NCBI RefSeq assembly: GCF_007097365.1 | Contig: NZ_VJZR01000003.1 | Location: 62,001 to 126,000 of the forward strand | Direction of reading: 5' to 3' | DNA length: 64,000 bases | Origin: Flavobacterium franklandianum | GTDB taxonomy: Bacteria > Bacteroidota > Bacteroidia > Flavobacteriales > Flavobacteriaceae | Part shown: positions 39,912-48,863 of the stretch, piece after piece | Layout: every line of letters begins with the position of its first letter | Position numbering within the stretch: position 1 is the first letter of the stretch | Notes under the pieces: generated by a model | The model's database searches: none | Told to the model about the DNA's origin: nothing | The model's input: only the letters and a program-made list of their open reading frames with translations | Translations under genes and position numbers: made by a program

Positions 39912-41090
39912 TCAATAAATTGAATCCATTACCTCAATCATAATGGCACAACCTTCTCGAATTTCATCTTCTGAAATGGTTAATGGAGGCGTAATTCTAA
40001 TGGCGCATCCTTCGAATAAAAGCCAAAATAAAATTAATCCTTTGTCTTGGCATTTCAGAATCACTTCATTGGTTATCTCCGCAGTTTCTGTCATTGCGGC
40101 CAACATCAATCCTTTTCCTCTAATTTCTTTTATCAAAGGATGTACCAAAAGTGATTTGAAGAGTTTTTCTTTCTCCAATGTTTCCGCCATTAGATTAGTC
40201 TCTGTAATTTCCTGCAAAGTCGCCAAACAGGCTGCCGCAATGACAGGATGACCTCCAAAAGTCGTGATGTGACCCAATTTAGGATCGTGGCTCAACAAAT
40301 CCATCATTTCTGAGGAAGCCGTAAAGGCACCAACTGGCATTCCGCCGCCCATTCCTTTTCCCATAACGACAATATCTGGAACGACGTCGTAATTTTGAAA
40401 GCCAAAAAGTTTTCCTGTTCTACCAAAACCCGGTTGGATTTCGTCAAGAATCATTAATGCGCCTACTTCGGTGCAACGTTCACGGACTTTTTTTAAGAAA
40501 TTGTTTTCTGGCTCAATAAAACCTGCGCCACCTTGAATTGTTTCGAGCAGAATTCCGGCAGTTTTGGTAGTTATTTTTTCTAAATCGGCTTCGTTGTTGA
40601 AGGTGATGAAATCGACATCGGGAATCAAAGGACGAAAAATTCGCTTGCGTTCTTCGAATCCCATCACGCTCATCGAGCCCATGGTGTTGCCATGATAGGC
40701 GTTGTGGCAAGAAATCAATTGACTTCTTCCGGTAGTTCTTCGGGCGAGTTTTAAGGCTCCTTCAATAGCTTCGGTACCCGAATTGACCAAATAGGTTTTG
40801 TCCAAGGATTTGGGTAGGAGTGAAGCCAGTAATTTGCAATATTCCACCGCTGGACTTTGCGAATATTCGCCATAGACCATTACGTGTGAATATTTGTCCA
40901 ATTGGTCTTTGATTGCCTGATTGACTCTTGGCGGTTGGTGTCCGAGAGTGCAAGCCGAAACGCCAGCCACAAAATCCAAATATTTTTTATTGTTGGTGTC
41001 GAAAATATAAGAGCCTTTGGCGTGCGAAACTTCCATTCCTAAAGGATAGGGAGACGTTTGGGCTTGGTATTTTATGAAATCGTTGTTCAC
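39912..41090 (-). CDS. Class III aminotransferase (acetylornithine/4-aminobutyrate type)
   Basis: PLP-dependent aminotransferase of 392 residues. PLP-site features are YLVNSGTEAIEGALKLARRTTG (residues about 98-119), HNAYHGNTMGSMSV, LILDEIQPGFGRTGKLFGFQ-type segment with the Asp that holds the pyridine nitrogen, and the Schiff-base lysine in VVMGKGMGGGMPVGAF. FGGHPVIAAACLA and GCAIRITPPL complete the family pattern. No arginine genes are nearby, so it need not be ArgD; an omega-aminotransferase role is equally possible. Confidence 0.9.
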   Translation of the reverse strand: MNNDFIKYQAQTSPYPLGMEVSHAKGSYIFDTNNKKYLDFVAGVSACTLGHQPPRVNQAIKDQLDKYSHVMVYGEYSQSPAVEYCKLLASLLPKSLDKTYLVNSGTEAIEGALKLARRTTGRSQLISCHNAYHGNTMGSMSVMGFEERKRIFRPLIPDVDFITFNNEADLEKITTKTAGILLETIQGGAGFIEPENNFLKKVRERCTEVGALMILDEIQPGFGRTGKLFGFQNYDVVPDIVVMGKGMGGGMPVGAFTASSEMMDLLSHDPKLGHITTFGGHPVIAAACLATLQEITETNLMAETLEKEKLFKSLLVHPLIKEIRGKGLMLAAMTETAEITNEVILKCQDKGLILFWLLFEGCAIRITPPLTISEDEIREGCAIMIEVMDSIY

Positions 41091-41099
41091 GTTTTATGT

Positions 41100-41150
41100 T
41101 TTTAACCGCAAAGTTCACGGAGTTTTTCGCAAAGTTCACGGAGTTTTATT
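41100..41150. repeat. Tandem CGCAAAGTTCACGGAGTTT repeat
   Basis: CGCAAAGTTCACGGAGTTTT occurs twice in direct tandem just upstream of the aminotransferase gene. Noncoding and similar in style to other short repeats in this window. Confidence 0.75.
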
Positions 41151-41480
41151 TGATAATTTGATTGTTATGGTATTAAAACCTTTTTCAAGAGGAATTAATA
41201 CCTTTTTTTTCGAGTCTGTTTTGTATTTATAGGTAAAAAGACTGTCTGTTTCTTGTATTAGATTGTCTTTTTTTAAAGTGAGAATATTGTCTTTAATTTC
41301 ATAATTTCCTTTTTTATAACAAGTCCATTCCACTTCTTTAATTGTTATGACGAAACTTTCATTCTCATCAATTGCTCTCGTTTGTTGGGATTCCTCCTTC
41401 GTCGGAATGACAAATAAAGGGCATATTATTTCTGTAAAACGGCTACCTGCAATCTGAAATCTGCAATCTGAAATCTGCAA
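41136..41480 (-). other. Chimeric open frame: dispersed repeat joined to a possible gene remnant
   Basis: An open frame of 114 codons. Its first third translates repeats rather than protein: QISDCRFQIAGSRF comes from CTGAAATCTGCAATCTG units and FVIPTKEESQQ from a GTCATTCCGACGAAGGAGG-type dispersed repeat. The last 70 codons (FVITIKEVEWTCYKKGNYE, then LIPLEKGFNTITIKLSNK) have protein-like composition and may be the end of a decayed gene. No family recognised. I would not annotate it as a functional gene. Confidence 0.4.
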
Positions 41481-41481
41481 C

Positions 41482-43113
41482 CTACTTCTTTTTCTTCTTC
41501 TTATCGTAATTCAAGGTTTCTTTCCGAACTTTCATAGGGACATTCTCTTTGGCTTCTTCGTCTTTACCCTGCTGGACTAGTTTGTCATTATCACTATTTT
41601 CTTCGGGTGGAAAAAGATCGTCTTTCGATTTTATTCTTTCATCACCACGCCAGACCATTCCACGTAGTTTTCTGTCGGGTTCTAATAATTCTTTTTCGGG
41701 AAAAATCGTACCATCGACTTGCTTGAAAAAAGTAATGTCTTCTATTGCGTTTTTATCAAAAATAATATTGATTTTGCTACTCACATTTTTGTTAATGCCA
41801 ATGAGTTCCTGGGCATCATTTCGCATATAATAAATAACCTCGGTATTTTTTATAATATCGACATCGTGGAGTTTTCCATCCAGAAATTTCCCGTACAGAT
41901 TTTGTCCTTTGACTTGGTTAAAACCTGTTCCGAGCGTGTCTTTCGAGATCAGAAAAGTATTGTTGAGCACTTTGAGTGAGTCTAATTTCTTAGTGGTATT
42001 ATTTCCGATAAGGTGCATCAAATCGCCTGTAATTTGGCTTTCTCCGTTCCAAAGAATTGGATTTCCTATCAATTTTGTCAAAGCTGTTTTCGAATTGGAA
42101 TGCAAGGAATCGCATTTTCCACTCATATCAATTTTATAGAAACGAACGTTTTTGAAAGCGCGAATAATTCGGTTGCCTTCAGGTCCAGTAACCATCATTT
42201 TTTTTCCGTGAATATAAACCGAATCGTTTTCGACTAAGTTAATTGCAACGGCTCTTTTGGTCACAAACATCGAGTCTTGATTTTTGTACAATTCAGCATA
42301 ATGCCCTTTGATAATACCGCGATTGATCGAGTCGGTGATTTTTACATTTCGAGTTGCCGATGCAAATTCCCGATTTCGATCATAATACAGACTATCGCCA
42401 GTAATGATTCGGTCATCGTATTTGATGTAGGACTTTCGAAGAAAATGGGCTAGATTTTTTTTGGTATCATAAAATCCATTTTCGGTATAAATAAAATTGG
42501 TTTTACTGGTAATGGTTGATGGTCCAAAAAGGTAGGAATGCCCCGAATTGCTGTAATAATCCAAATGATTGGACTTGATGACATATTTAGGATTTGTGAT
42601 GGTAACAGCCGTCAGGAATTGGAACTTTTTTTCTGCAACATAATATTTTCCCGCCTTGCTTTTTAGTGTATTATCTCTATTGGTAATAGTTCCGTTGGTA
42701 TTGTAAAAAACTTCTTGGGTGTTTCGGTCAAAGTTGATGGTGTCCGTTACAAGAGTAGATTCTGGTGAACGCATTTTGGCATTTCCTGTGGCAAAAGCTT
42801 TTCTCATATTGCCATTATATTCGGCATATTTACTGTTTAAAAATAAGGTGTCGCCTTGAACCAATTGTACGTCTCCAAAAGCTTTGATGTAATTTTCATT
42901 TTGAAAATAATAGGCTTTGTTGCAAGTCATAATGATGCCATCGTGATTGACGCGCACATTGCCAGTAAGTAAAGCAGCATCTGGAGCTTCGACTTGGTTG
43001 ACATCAAAATAATCGGAATGTTCGACAATAATTTTTTTTGGAGCCTGTGCCAAAAGGTTTTGGAAACTTAATACTACCAAGCAACAACTTATGAAAAAGA
43101 ATACTTTCTTCAA
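41482..43113 (-). CDS. OstA-like protein (LptA/LptD N-domain family)
   Basis: 543-residue exported protein: signal peptide (MKKVFFFISCCLVVLSFQNLLAQ), then a long beta-jellyroll array of the OstA type (ALLTGNVRVNHDGIIMTCNK, NYIKAFGDVQLVQGDTLFL, FATGNAKMRSPESTLVTDT) to about residue 480. A charged tail rich in Glu and Lys follows. OstA-like domains carry lipopolysaccharide across the periplasm in LptA and LptD; this Bacteroidota form is probably part of that bridge, by inference. It is divergent from the GH13 gene at 43386. Confidence 0.88.
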   Translation of the reverse strand: MKKVFFFISCCLVVLSFQNLLAQAPKKIIVEHSDYFDVNQVEAPDAALLTGNVRVNHDGIIMTCNKAYYFQNENYIKAFGDVQLVQGDTLFLNSKYAEYNGNMRKAFATGNAKMRSPESTLVTDTINFDRNTQEVFYNTNGTITNRDNTLKSKAGKYYVAEKKFQFLTAVTITNPKYVIKSNHLDYYSNSGHSYLFGPSTITSKTNFIYTENGFYDTKKNLAHFLRKSYIKYDDRIITGDSLYYDRNREFASATRNVKITDSINRGIIKGHYAELYKNQDSMFVTKRAVAINLVENDSVYIHGKKMMVTGPEGNRIIRAFKNVRFYKIDMSGKCDSLHSNSKTALTKLIGNPILWNGESQITGDLMHLIGNNTTKKLDSLKVLNNTFLISKDTLGTGFNQVKGQNLYGKFLDGKLHDVDIIKNTEVIYYMRNDAQELIGINKNVSSKINIIFDKNAIEDITFFKQVDGTIFPEKELLEPDRKLRGMVWRGDERIKSKDDLFPPEENSDNDKLVQQGKDEEAKENVPMKVRKETLNYDKKKKKK

Positions 43114-43385
43114 TGGATTTATTTTTTGCCAAATTTAAGAAAAAGGAAACAACCCTAATCTATATTATGATTTATTTATAAATAATCATGCGTTTGGATT
43201 GGTATTCGATTTTGACAAAAAATTATCAACAAAAAGCAATACTGTTTCGTTGTAGTTCCAATTCTAACCAATAGTTTTTGAATAATTCTCAAATTGATGC
43301 CAAAAAAACAGTATTTTTAGAAGTTGTTAATCCATTTGGATTAGATTTCGTAATTAGCATTAAAAATCAGGAAAAATAATTTACT

Positions 43386-45254
43386 ATGATAAAAAAAATA
43401 ACTATTGTTGCAAGTATAAGCACACTACTTTTGGCAGCAGCCTGTAAAACTACAGCGATACAAATGGATACAGTAAATAAAGAAACCGCACCTGAAAAGA
43501 AAGAAGTTGTTTATCAGGTTTTTACCCGATTGTTTGGAAACCAAAATACGACCAATAAACCTTGGGGAACTATCGAGGAAAATGGAGTAGGGAAGTTCAA
43601 TGATTTTACCGATAAAGCCTTGAAAGAAATTAAGGATTTGGGTGTTACCTCTATTTGGTACACTGGAGTTCCGCATCATGCTTTGGTTCGTGATTATACT
43701 TCGATTGGTATTTCGAACGATGATCCCGAAGTGGTAAAAGGTCGTGCTGGTTCGCCGTATGCTGTGAAAGATTATTATAATGTAAACCCAGATCTTGCTG
43801 TCAATCCAGCCAATCGTTTGCAAGAATTTGAAGCTTTGATTGCCCGAACTCACAAAGCGGGAATGAAGGTGATTATTGATATTGTTCCCAATCATATTGC
43901 TCGAAAATATGAGGGAAAAACAAATCCAATAGGCGTTCGTGATTTTGGTGCCGATGATGATATTTCTTTGGAATACAAACGTGACAATAACTTTTATTAT
44001 ATTCCGAATACCCGTTTCGAAATTCCTGATGCGGGCAAACCTTTGAACGGGGAAACTAATCCACTTATTGATGGCAAATTCAATGAATTTCCAGCGAAAT
44101 GGACTGGAAATGGTTCAAGATTGGCAAAACCAGATAAGAACGATTGGTACGAAACCGTGAAAGTCAATTATGGAATTCGCCCTGATGGTTCGAAAGACTT
44201 TCCAGAACTTCCTGCAGGTTTTGATACCAAGTCCTATCAAGAACATTTCGATTTTTGGAAAGATAAAAGCGTACCGAATTCTTGGATCAAATTTCGTGAT
44301 ATTGCTTTGTATTGGACTGCTAAAGGCGTGGATGGTTTCCGTTATGATATGGCCGAAATGGTACCAGTTGAATTTTGGAGTTATATGAATTCGGCGATAA
44401 AAGTGAATAATCCAGATGCTTTTTTGATGGCAGAAGTGTATAATCCAAATGAGTATCGCAATTATATTCGTCTCGGGAAAATGGATTATTTGTATGATAA
44501 AGTCGAAACATACGACCATTTGAAAGCCGTAATTCAAGGAAAAACTTGGCCTGACGGACTTTCGGATATTCAACATCGCATGGCAGATATTGAACATCAT
44601 ATGTTGCATTTCTTAGACAATCACGACGAACAACGTTTGGCAAGTCCTGAATTTGCAGGAACACCAGAAAAAGGAAAACCACTAATGGTAGTTTCGGCAA
44701 CGATAAGTACTGCACCAACAATGATTTATTTTGGTCAGGAAGTGGGAGAAGCTGGAAATGAAAACGCTGGTTTTGGAACGCATTCCCGAACTTCTATTTT
44801 TGATTATATTGGAGTTCCAAATCACCAACGCTGGATGAATGGAGGAAAATTTGATGGTGGGCAACTTTCACAGAGCGAAAAGGATTTACGTGATTTCTAT
44901 AAAAGATTATTGAATTTTTCTATCAACAGTTCAGCTTTGATGGGGAATTTTCAGGAAATACAAACTGCCAATCGCAATAGTACTCCAGGTTACGACATAG
45001 CAATTTATGCTTATACTCGTTGGTCTGATACTCAAAAACTGATAGTTGTGACTAATTTTTATTCACTAGCTTCCAGTAATTTCGACCTACGAATTCCAGC
45101 GGATATTATTCAAAAATGGAACCTGAAAGATGGAACTTACACGATAATAGATCAATTGTATCATAAAAAAACTACACAATTGCGAGTTGAAAACGGTGAA
45201 GGAAAAGCCCAAATCAGTATTGGCCCTTCGGAATCGTTTATTTTTCAATTGTAA
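43386..45254 (+). CDS. GH13 alpha-amylase family lipoprotein
   Basis: 622-residue glycoside hydrolase. An N-terminal lipoprotein signal ends LLLAAAC (Cys at residue 20), so it is probably anchored in a membrane. GH13 catalytic residues are clear: nucleophile Asp321 in DGFRYDMAE, acid/base Glu350 in MAEVYNP and stabilising Asp414 in FLDNHDEQR. Region I is IDIVPNHIA. The C-terminal beta domain ends QISIGPSESFIFQL. It likely cleaves alpha-glucans at the cell surface or periplasm. A second GH13 gene begins 32 bp downstream, probably in the same operon. Confidence 0.95.
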   Translation: MIKKITIVASISTLLLAAACKTTAIQMDTVNKETAPEKKEVVYQVFTRLFGNQNTTNKPWGTIEENGVGKFNDFTDKALKEIKDLGVTSIWYTGVPHHALVRDYTSIGISNDDPEVVKGRAGSPYAVKDYYNVNPDLAVNPANRLQEFEALIARTHKAGMKVIIDIVPNHIARKYEGKTNPIGVRDFGADDDISLEYKRDNNFYYIPNTRFEIPDAGKPLNGETNPLIDGKFNEFPAKWTGNGSRLAKPDKNDWYETVKVNYGIRPDGSKDFPELPAGFDTKSYQEHFDFWKDKSVPNSWIKFRDIALYWTAKGVDGFRYDMAEMVPVEFWSYMNSAIKVNNPDAFLMAEVYNPNEYRNYIRLGKMDYLYDKVETYDHLKAVIQGKTWPDGLSDIQHRMADIEHHMLHFLDNHDEQRLASPEFAGTPEKGKPLMVVSATISTAPTMIYFGQEVGEAGNENAGFGTHSRTSIFDYIGVPNHQRWMNGGKFDGGQLSQSEKDLRDFYKRLLNFSINSSALMGNFQEIQTANRNSTPGYDIAIYAYTRWSDTQKLIVVTNFYSLASSNFDLRIPADIIQKWNLKDGTYTIIDQLYHKKTTQLRVENGEGKAQISIGPSESFIFQL

Positions 45255-45286
45255 ACTTTTAAAGTTTTCATAATCCTCTTTTTTCA

Positions 45287-47092
45287 ATGAAAAAAACAGT
45301 AACAATTAGTTTGCTATTTTTAGCATTCTTGCCTTTATTTGCTCAAAATGATTTTACTCCAAATTGGAGTAAAGGTGTTGTTTGGTATCAAATATTCCCC
45401 GACAGATTTTATAATGGAGACCCTTCCAACGATCCAAAAGTGATCGATCAAGATGGAGCTTATCCATTTGATAGTACTTCCGATTTTCAAATACATTCTT
45501 GGACTAGCGATTGGTATGAACTGCAACCTTACGAACAGAAAAACCGTAAAGATGTTTATTATAATATTCAACGCCGACGCTATGGTGGAGATTTGCAAGG
45601 CGTTATCGATAAATTGGATTATTTGCAATCTTTGGGTGTCAATGCCATTTATATGAACCCTATTTTTTGGGCGCCATCTTCTCATAAATACGATGCTTTG
45701 TGTTATCATCATGTTGATCCTACATTTGGCCCAGATCCAGAAGGAGATAAAAAAATGATATTGAATGAAGATCCCTTAAATCCTGAAAAATGGGTTTGGA
45801 CAAAAGCAGATTTACTGGCACTTAAACTGATTGATGAGGTTCACAAACGAAAAATGTTTATCATATTTGATGGTGTTTTCAATCACTTGGGAGTAAACAG
45901 TTTTGCTTTTCGCGATGTTGCCGAAAAGCAAGAAAAATCAGCCTATAAAGATTGGTTTATGGTTGACAGTTGGGAAGATAAAGCTAAAGGCACCAAGTTT
46001 GAATACCAAGGTTGGTTTGGGGTAAAAACCTTGCCAGAGTTTAAAGAGGATAGCAATGGAATTGTTTCTGGACCCAAACAATATATTTTTAATGCCACAA
46101 AACGTTGGATGAATCCAATGAATAAAGGAACTCAATATGGAATTGATGGTTGGCGTTTGGATGTAGCCTATTGTATTGCCCATCCTTTTTGGAAAGATTG
46201 GCGAAAATTGGTGAAATCTATTAATCCTGAAGCTTATCTTACTGCTGAATTGGTTGATCCCATTGAAAAAACCAAACCGTATTTAAGCAGAGACGAATTT
46301 GACGCCACGATGAATTATAATTTTTCTTTCTTAGTGCACGATTTTTTTGTTCAGGATTTAAAAGGAAGTTCAGTTACCCAATTTGATTCAAAATTGAAAG
46401 AATTGCGTGAAGGATTTGGCGAAGGTGTTGCCATGAATATGCAGAATTTGGTTGATAGTCACGATGCCACCCGAATAGGTAGTGCAGTAGCCAATCCTGA
46501 TGGGAAGAAATTTGGCGATTGGGGCGATTATTTTAACTGGAGTCAGAAGAGTAATAATAAAAATTATAATGCTCGGAAACCTACTGCCAAACAATTGGAA
46601 AAGCAAAAACTAATTGCAGCCTTTCAACTCTTATATTTAGGTTCGCCAATGATTTATTATGGTGACGAAGCTGGAATGTGGGGCAGTAACGACCCCGATT
46701 GTCGTAAACCCATGGTTTGGGCAGACCAAAAACACAAAGCAGAAACCTTTAATCCCGACCAAAGCCAACACGAAGGGGATAAAGTGGAGTTCAATACGGA
46801 TTTATTCAATTGGTACAAGAAATTTATTGGTTTGCGCAATCAATACAAAGCGATAAAATTGGGAAGCTACACCACGATTGAAACCAATGATGCCGAAAAG
46901 ACTTATGCTTTTAGTCGAAAATTAGGCAGCGAGGAAGTGATTGTGATTATTAACCGAAGTGATAAAGCAGTTCTTTTTGTAAACCCGATTCTTAAAAAAG
47001 GAAATTACAAAGAGGTTTTTACTAAAAAAGCAATGAAAAAATTGACGATAGCGCCTATGGGTGTTGTGGTGTTAAGTAATATTGTTTACTAA
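45287..47092 (+). CDS. GH13 alpha-glucan hydrolase (neopullulanase/cyclomaltodextrinase-like), exported
   Basis: 601-residue protein with a signal peptide ending PLFAQ and the start WSKGVVWYQIFPDRFYNGDP. The GH13 core has region I FDGVFNHLG, nucleophile Asp292 in DGWRLDVAY, acid/base Glu321 in TAELVDP and Asp393 in VDSHDATR. YLGSPMIYYGDEAGMWG is also typical. The order and sizes resemble neopullulanase-type enzymes without their N-terminal domain. It has no lipobox, unlike its neighbour, so the pair may act in different places on the same glucan. A strong bidirectional terminator follows. Confidence 0.93.
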   Translation: MKKTVTISLLFLAFLPLFAQNDFTPNWSKGVVWYQIFPDRFYNGDPSNDPKVIDQDGAYPFDSTSDFQIHSWTSDWYELQPYEQKNRKDVYYNIQRRRYGGDLQGVIDKLDYLQSLGVNAIYMNPIFWAPSSHKYDALCYHHVDPTFGPDPEGDKKMILNEDPLNPEKWVWTKADLLALKLIDEVHKRKMFIIFDGVFNHLGVNSFAFRDVAEKQEKSAYKDWFMVDSWEDKAKGTKFEYQGWFGVKTLPEFKEDSNGIVSGPKQYIFNATKRWMNPMNKGTQYGIDGWRLDVAYCIAHPFWKDWRKLVKSINPEAYLTAELVDPIEKTKPYLSRDEFDATMNYNFSFLVHDFFVQDLKGSSVTQFDSKLKELREGFGEGVAMNMQNLVDSHDATRIGSAVANPDGKKFGDWGDYFNWSQKSNNKNYNARKPTAKQLEKQKLIAAFQLLYLGSPMIYYGDEAGMWGSNDPDCRKPMVWADQKHKAETFNPDQSQHEGDKVEFNTDLFNWYKKFIGLRNQYKAIKLGSYTTIETNDAEKTYAFSRKLGSEEVIVIINRSDKAVLFVNPILKKGNYKEVFTKKAMKKLTIAPMGVVVLSNIVY

Positions 47093-47118
47093 TTATCTGA
47101 AATATAGTGTTTCCAAAA

Positions 47119-47158
47119 TAAAAGCTGAAGTAAAATTAATTTTGCTTCAGCTTTTTTT
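47119..47158. terminator. Bidirectional terminator after the GH13 genes
   Basis: AAAAGCTGAAG and CTTCAGCTTTT pair around a TAAAATTAATTTTG loop, with T-runs on both sides. It separates the GH13 pair from the convergent superoxide dismutase gene. Confidence 0.9.
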
Positions 47159-47163
47159 ATTGT

Positions 47164-47937
47164 TTACTTCTTCTTCAAAGCCTCTTCATAATTCTCTCCT
47201 ACTTTTTTCCAATTGATTACATTGAAAAAAGCATCGACATAATTTTTTCTTTTGTATTGGTAATCTAGGTAGAAAGCGTGTTCCCAAAGGTCTAAGGCCA
47301 GAATTGGTTTGCCGGGAACTGTAGCATTTCGCATCAAAGGATTATCTTGGTTTTGGGTGCTTGTAACTTGAAGATTTCCAGATCTATCCACAATGAGCCA
47401 AACCCAACCGGAACCAAATTGTTTTGTAGCTTCGTCTTTGAATGTAGTAGTAAATTCCTCGAAAGAACCAAACTTTTTGGTAATGGCTGCAGCCAAAGTA
47501 TCTTGTGGTTGTCCACCAGCTTTTGGCCCCATACTTTTAAAATACAAGGAATGGTTGTAATATCCGCCAGCATTATTCTTAATGTCAAGAACGCTTGGAT
47601 CTAATTTGGCCAATACTTCTTCGATGGTTAGATTCTCTAATGGAGTTCCCACAATCGCTTTATTCAAATTATTGGTATAGGTCAAATAATGTTTGGAATA
47701 ATGGTTTTCCATCGTTAAAATAGAAATATTTGGTGCCAAAGCATCATAAGAATACGGTAATTTTTCGAGTTGAAAAGAACCTTCATCAGCTTTTACATCC
47801 TCGGGCATTCCCATGATTACCTTTTCTTCTGCTGTTGGTAATGGCACTTCGACTACTTCGGTGTATTTTTTATTGTTACAGGAAATTAAAAGAGTAAGGA
47901 GTAATAAATTGGTTAGAAGTAAGTTTGTCTTTTTCAT
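47164..47937 (-). CDS. Iron/manganese superoxide dismutase, lipoprotein form
   Basis: 257-residue superoxide dismutase. The catalytic domain (from about residue 58, FQLEKLPYSYDALAPNI) has the metal ligands His in MENHYSKHYLTY, His in GGYYNHSLYFKSM, Asp in LALDLWEHAFYLDYQ and His in WEHAFY. It is preceded by a lipoprotein signal ending LLISC and a spacer rich in acidic residues and proline, so the enzyme is placed on a membrane outside the cytoplasm. The frame extends to a TTG at 47943, but the ATG at 47937 is preferred. Fe versus Mn cannot be decided. Confidence 0.9.
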   Translation of the reverse strand: MKKTNLLLTNLLLLTLLISCNNKKYTEVVEVPLPTAEEKVIMGMPEDVKADEGSFQLEKLPYSYDALAPNISILTMENHYSKHYLTYTNNLNKAIVGTPLENLTIEEVLAKLDPSVLDIKNNAGGYYNHSLYFKSMGPKAGGQPQDTLAAAITKKFGSFEEFTTTFKDEATKQFGSGWVWLIVDRSGNLQVTSTQNQDNPLMRNATVPGKPILALDLWEHAFYLDYQYKRKNYVDAFFNVINWKKVGENYEEALKKK

Positions 47938-47947
47938 ATTCAAGTTA

Positions 47948-48211
47948 TTATAATAAGGAATTTATAATTTCTATGTATTGTTCTTTTGCTTCTTCAATCG
48001 AAATGTGGCTTACTTGAATCCAAGCATTAGTTTTGAAAGCATTTCTTAAATCATAACTTTCCGAATGATTGTAACTTAATGTTCCGTAAGTTGCCTGTTT
48101 GTAAAACGCATAAAGTCTTAGTTGAACATCTTGAGGTAGCGATGCCTGAGTCATATTCGAAGCAATTTCAACTGCTTCTAAAAACCGAGTATCTAAATCT
48201 TTATTATTCAT
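47948..48211 (-). CDS. Acyl-CoA-binding protein
   Basis: 87-residue four-helix protein of the ACBP family (PF00887), which binds long-chain acyl-CoA in the cytoplasm. FLEAVEIASNMTQASLPQDVQ and RLYAFYKQATYGTLS match the family, with the conserved YxxYKQAT-type segment; the Trp in NAWIQVS is also conserved. Its start overlaps the psd gene by eight bases, so it is cotranslated with phospholipid synthesis genes. ACBPs are uncommon in bacteria outside a few phyla. Confidence 0.9.
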   Translation of the reverse strand: MNNKDLDTRFLEAVEIASNMTQASLPQDVQLRLYAFYKQATYGTLSYNHSESYDLRNAFKTNAWIQVSHISIEEAKEQYIEIINSLL

Positions 48212-48863
48212 TCACTTTTGTTGCAATAATCGTTTTTCCTCCAATTGCTTTTTGGTTGAGTACTACATTAATTGGCGTTCCAATAGGTAAAAAGATATCG
48301 ACTCTGGAACCAAATTTTATGAAACCAGCATCTTCACCTTGTACCACTTGCATTCCTTCTTTGGCATAATTGACAATTCTTCTGGCCAAAGCTCCTGCAA
48401 TTTGTCGATACAACACTTCGCCAAATGTTTTATTTTCGATAACAATCGTGGTTCTTTCGTTTTCTTCACTCGCTTTTGGATGCCAAGCGACCAAGAATTT
48501 CCCCGGATGATATTTACTAAATTTCACAAGACCGCTAAGTCCATAACGTGTTACATGAACATTTATTGGCGACATGAATATCGAAACCTGAATGCGTTTT
48601 TCTTTGAAATATTCGCCTTCATACACTTCTTCAATGACAACAACTTTTCCATCTACGGGAGACAGGATTTGGTTTTCATCTAAGATGAAATTACGTTTTG
48701 GATTTCTGAAAAACTGCAAAATGATAATCAATAACAACAAAGTAGTTATTTGAATGGTCATTTTAATCCAATTGGTATCAATGAATTTGTCGGATAATAA
48801 AAGTACAATAGCCGTAATCACTGTGCCTATTAATATCGATTGTGCGCCCTCTTTATGAAACAT
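48204..48863 (-). CDS. psd: Phosphatidylserine decarboxylase, short form
   Basis: 219-residue proenzyme that makes phosphatidylethanolamine. Two N-terminal membrane helices (residues about 8-55) are followed by FFRNPKRNFI, SPVDGKVVVIEEV, FMSPINVHVTRYG and HPGKFLVAWHPKASEENER. The self-cleavage serine is in IKFGSRVDIFLP (GS within the FGSR motif), which yields the pyruvoyl group. The length matches the compact PSD class. It overlaps cdsA by eleven bases and ACBP by eight. Confidence 0.95.
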   Translation of the reverse strand: MFHKEGAQSILIGTVITAIVLLLSDKFIDTNWIKMTIQITTLLLLIIILQFFRNPKRNFILDENQILSPVDGKVVVIEEVYEGEYFKEKRIQVSIFMSPINVHVTRYGLSGLVKFSKYHPGKFLVAWHPKASEENERTTIVIENKTFGEVLYRQIAGALARRIVNYAKEGMQVVQGEDAGFIKFGSRVDIFLPIGTPINVVLNQKAIGGKTIIATKVNE

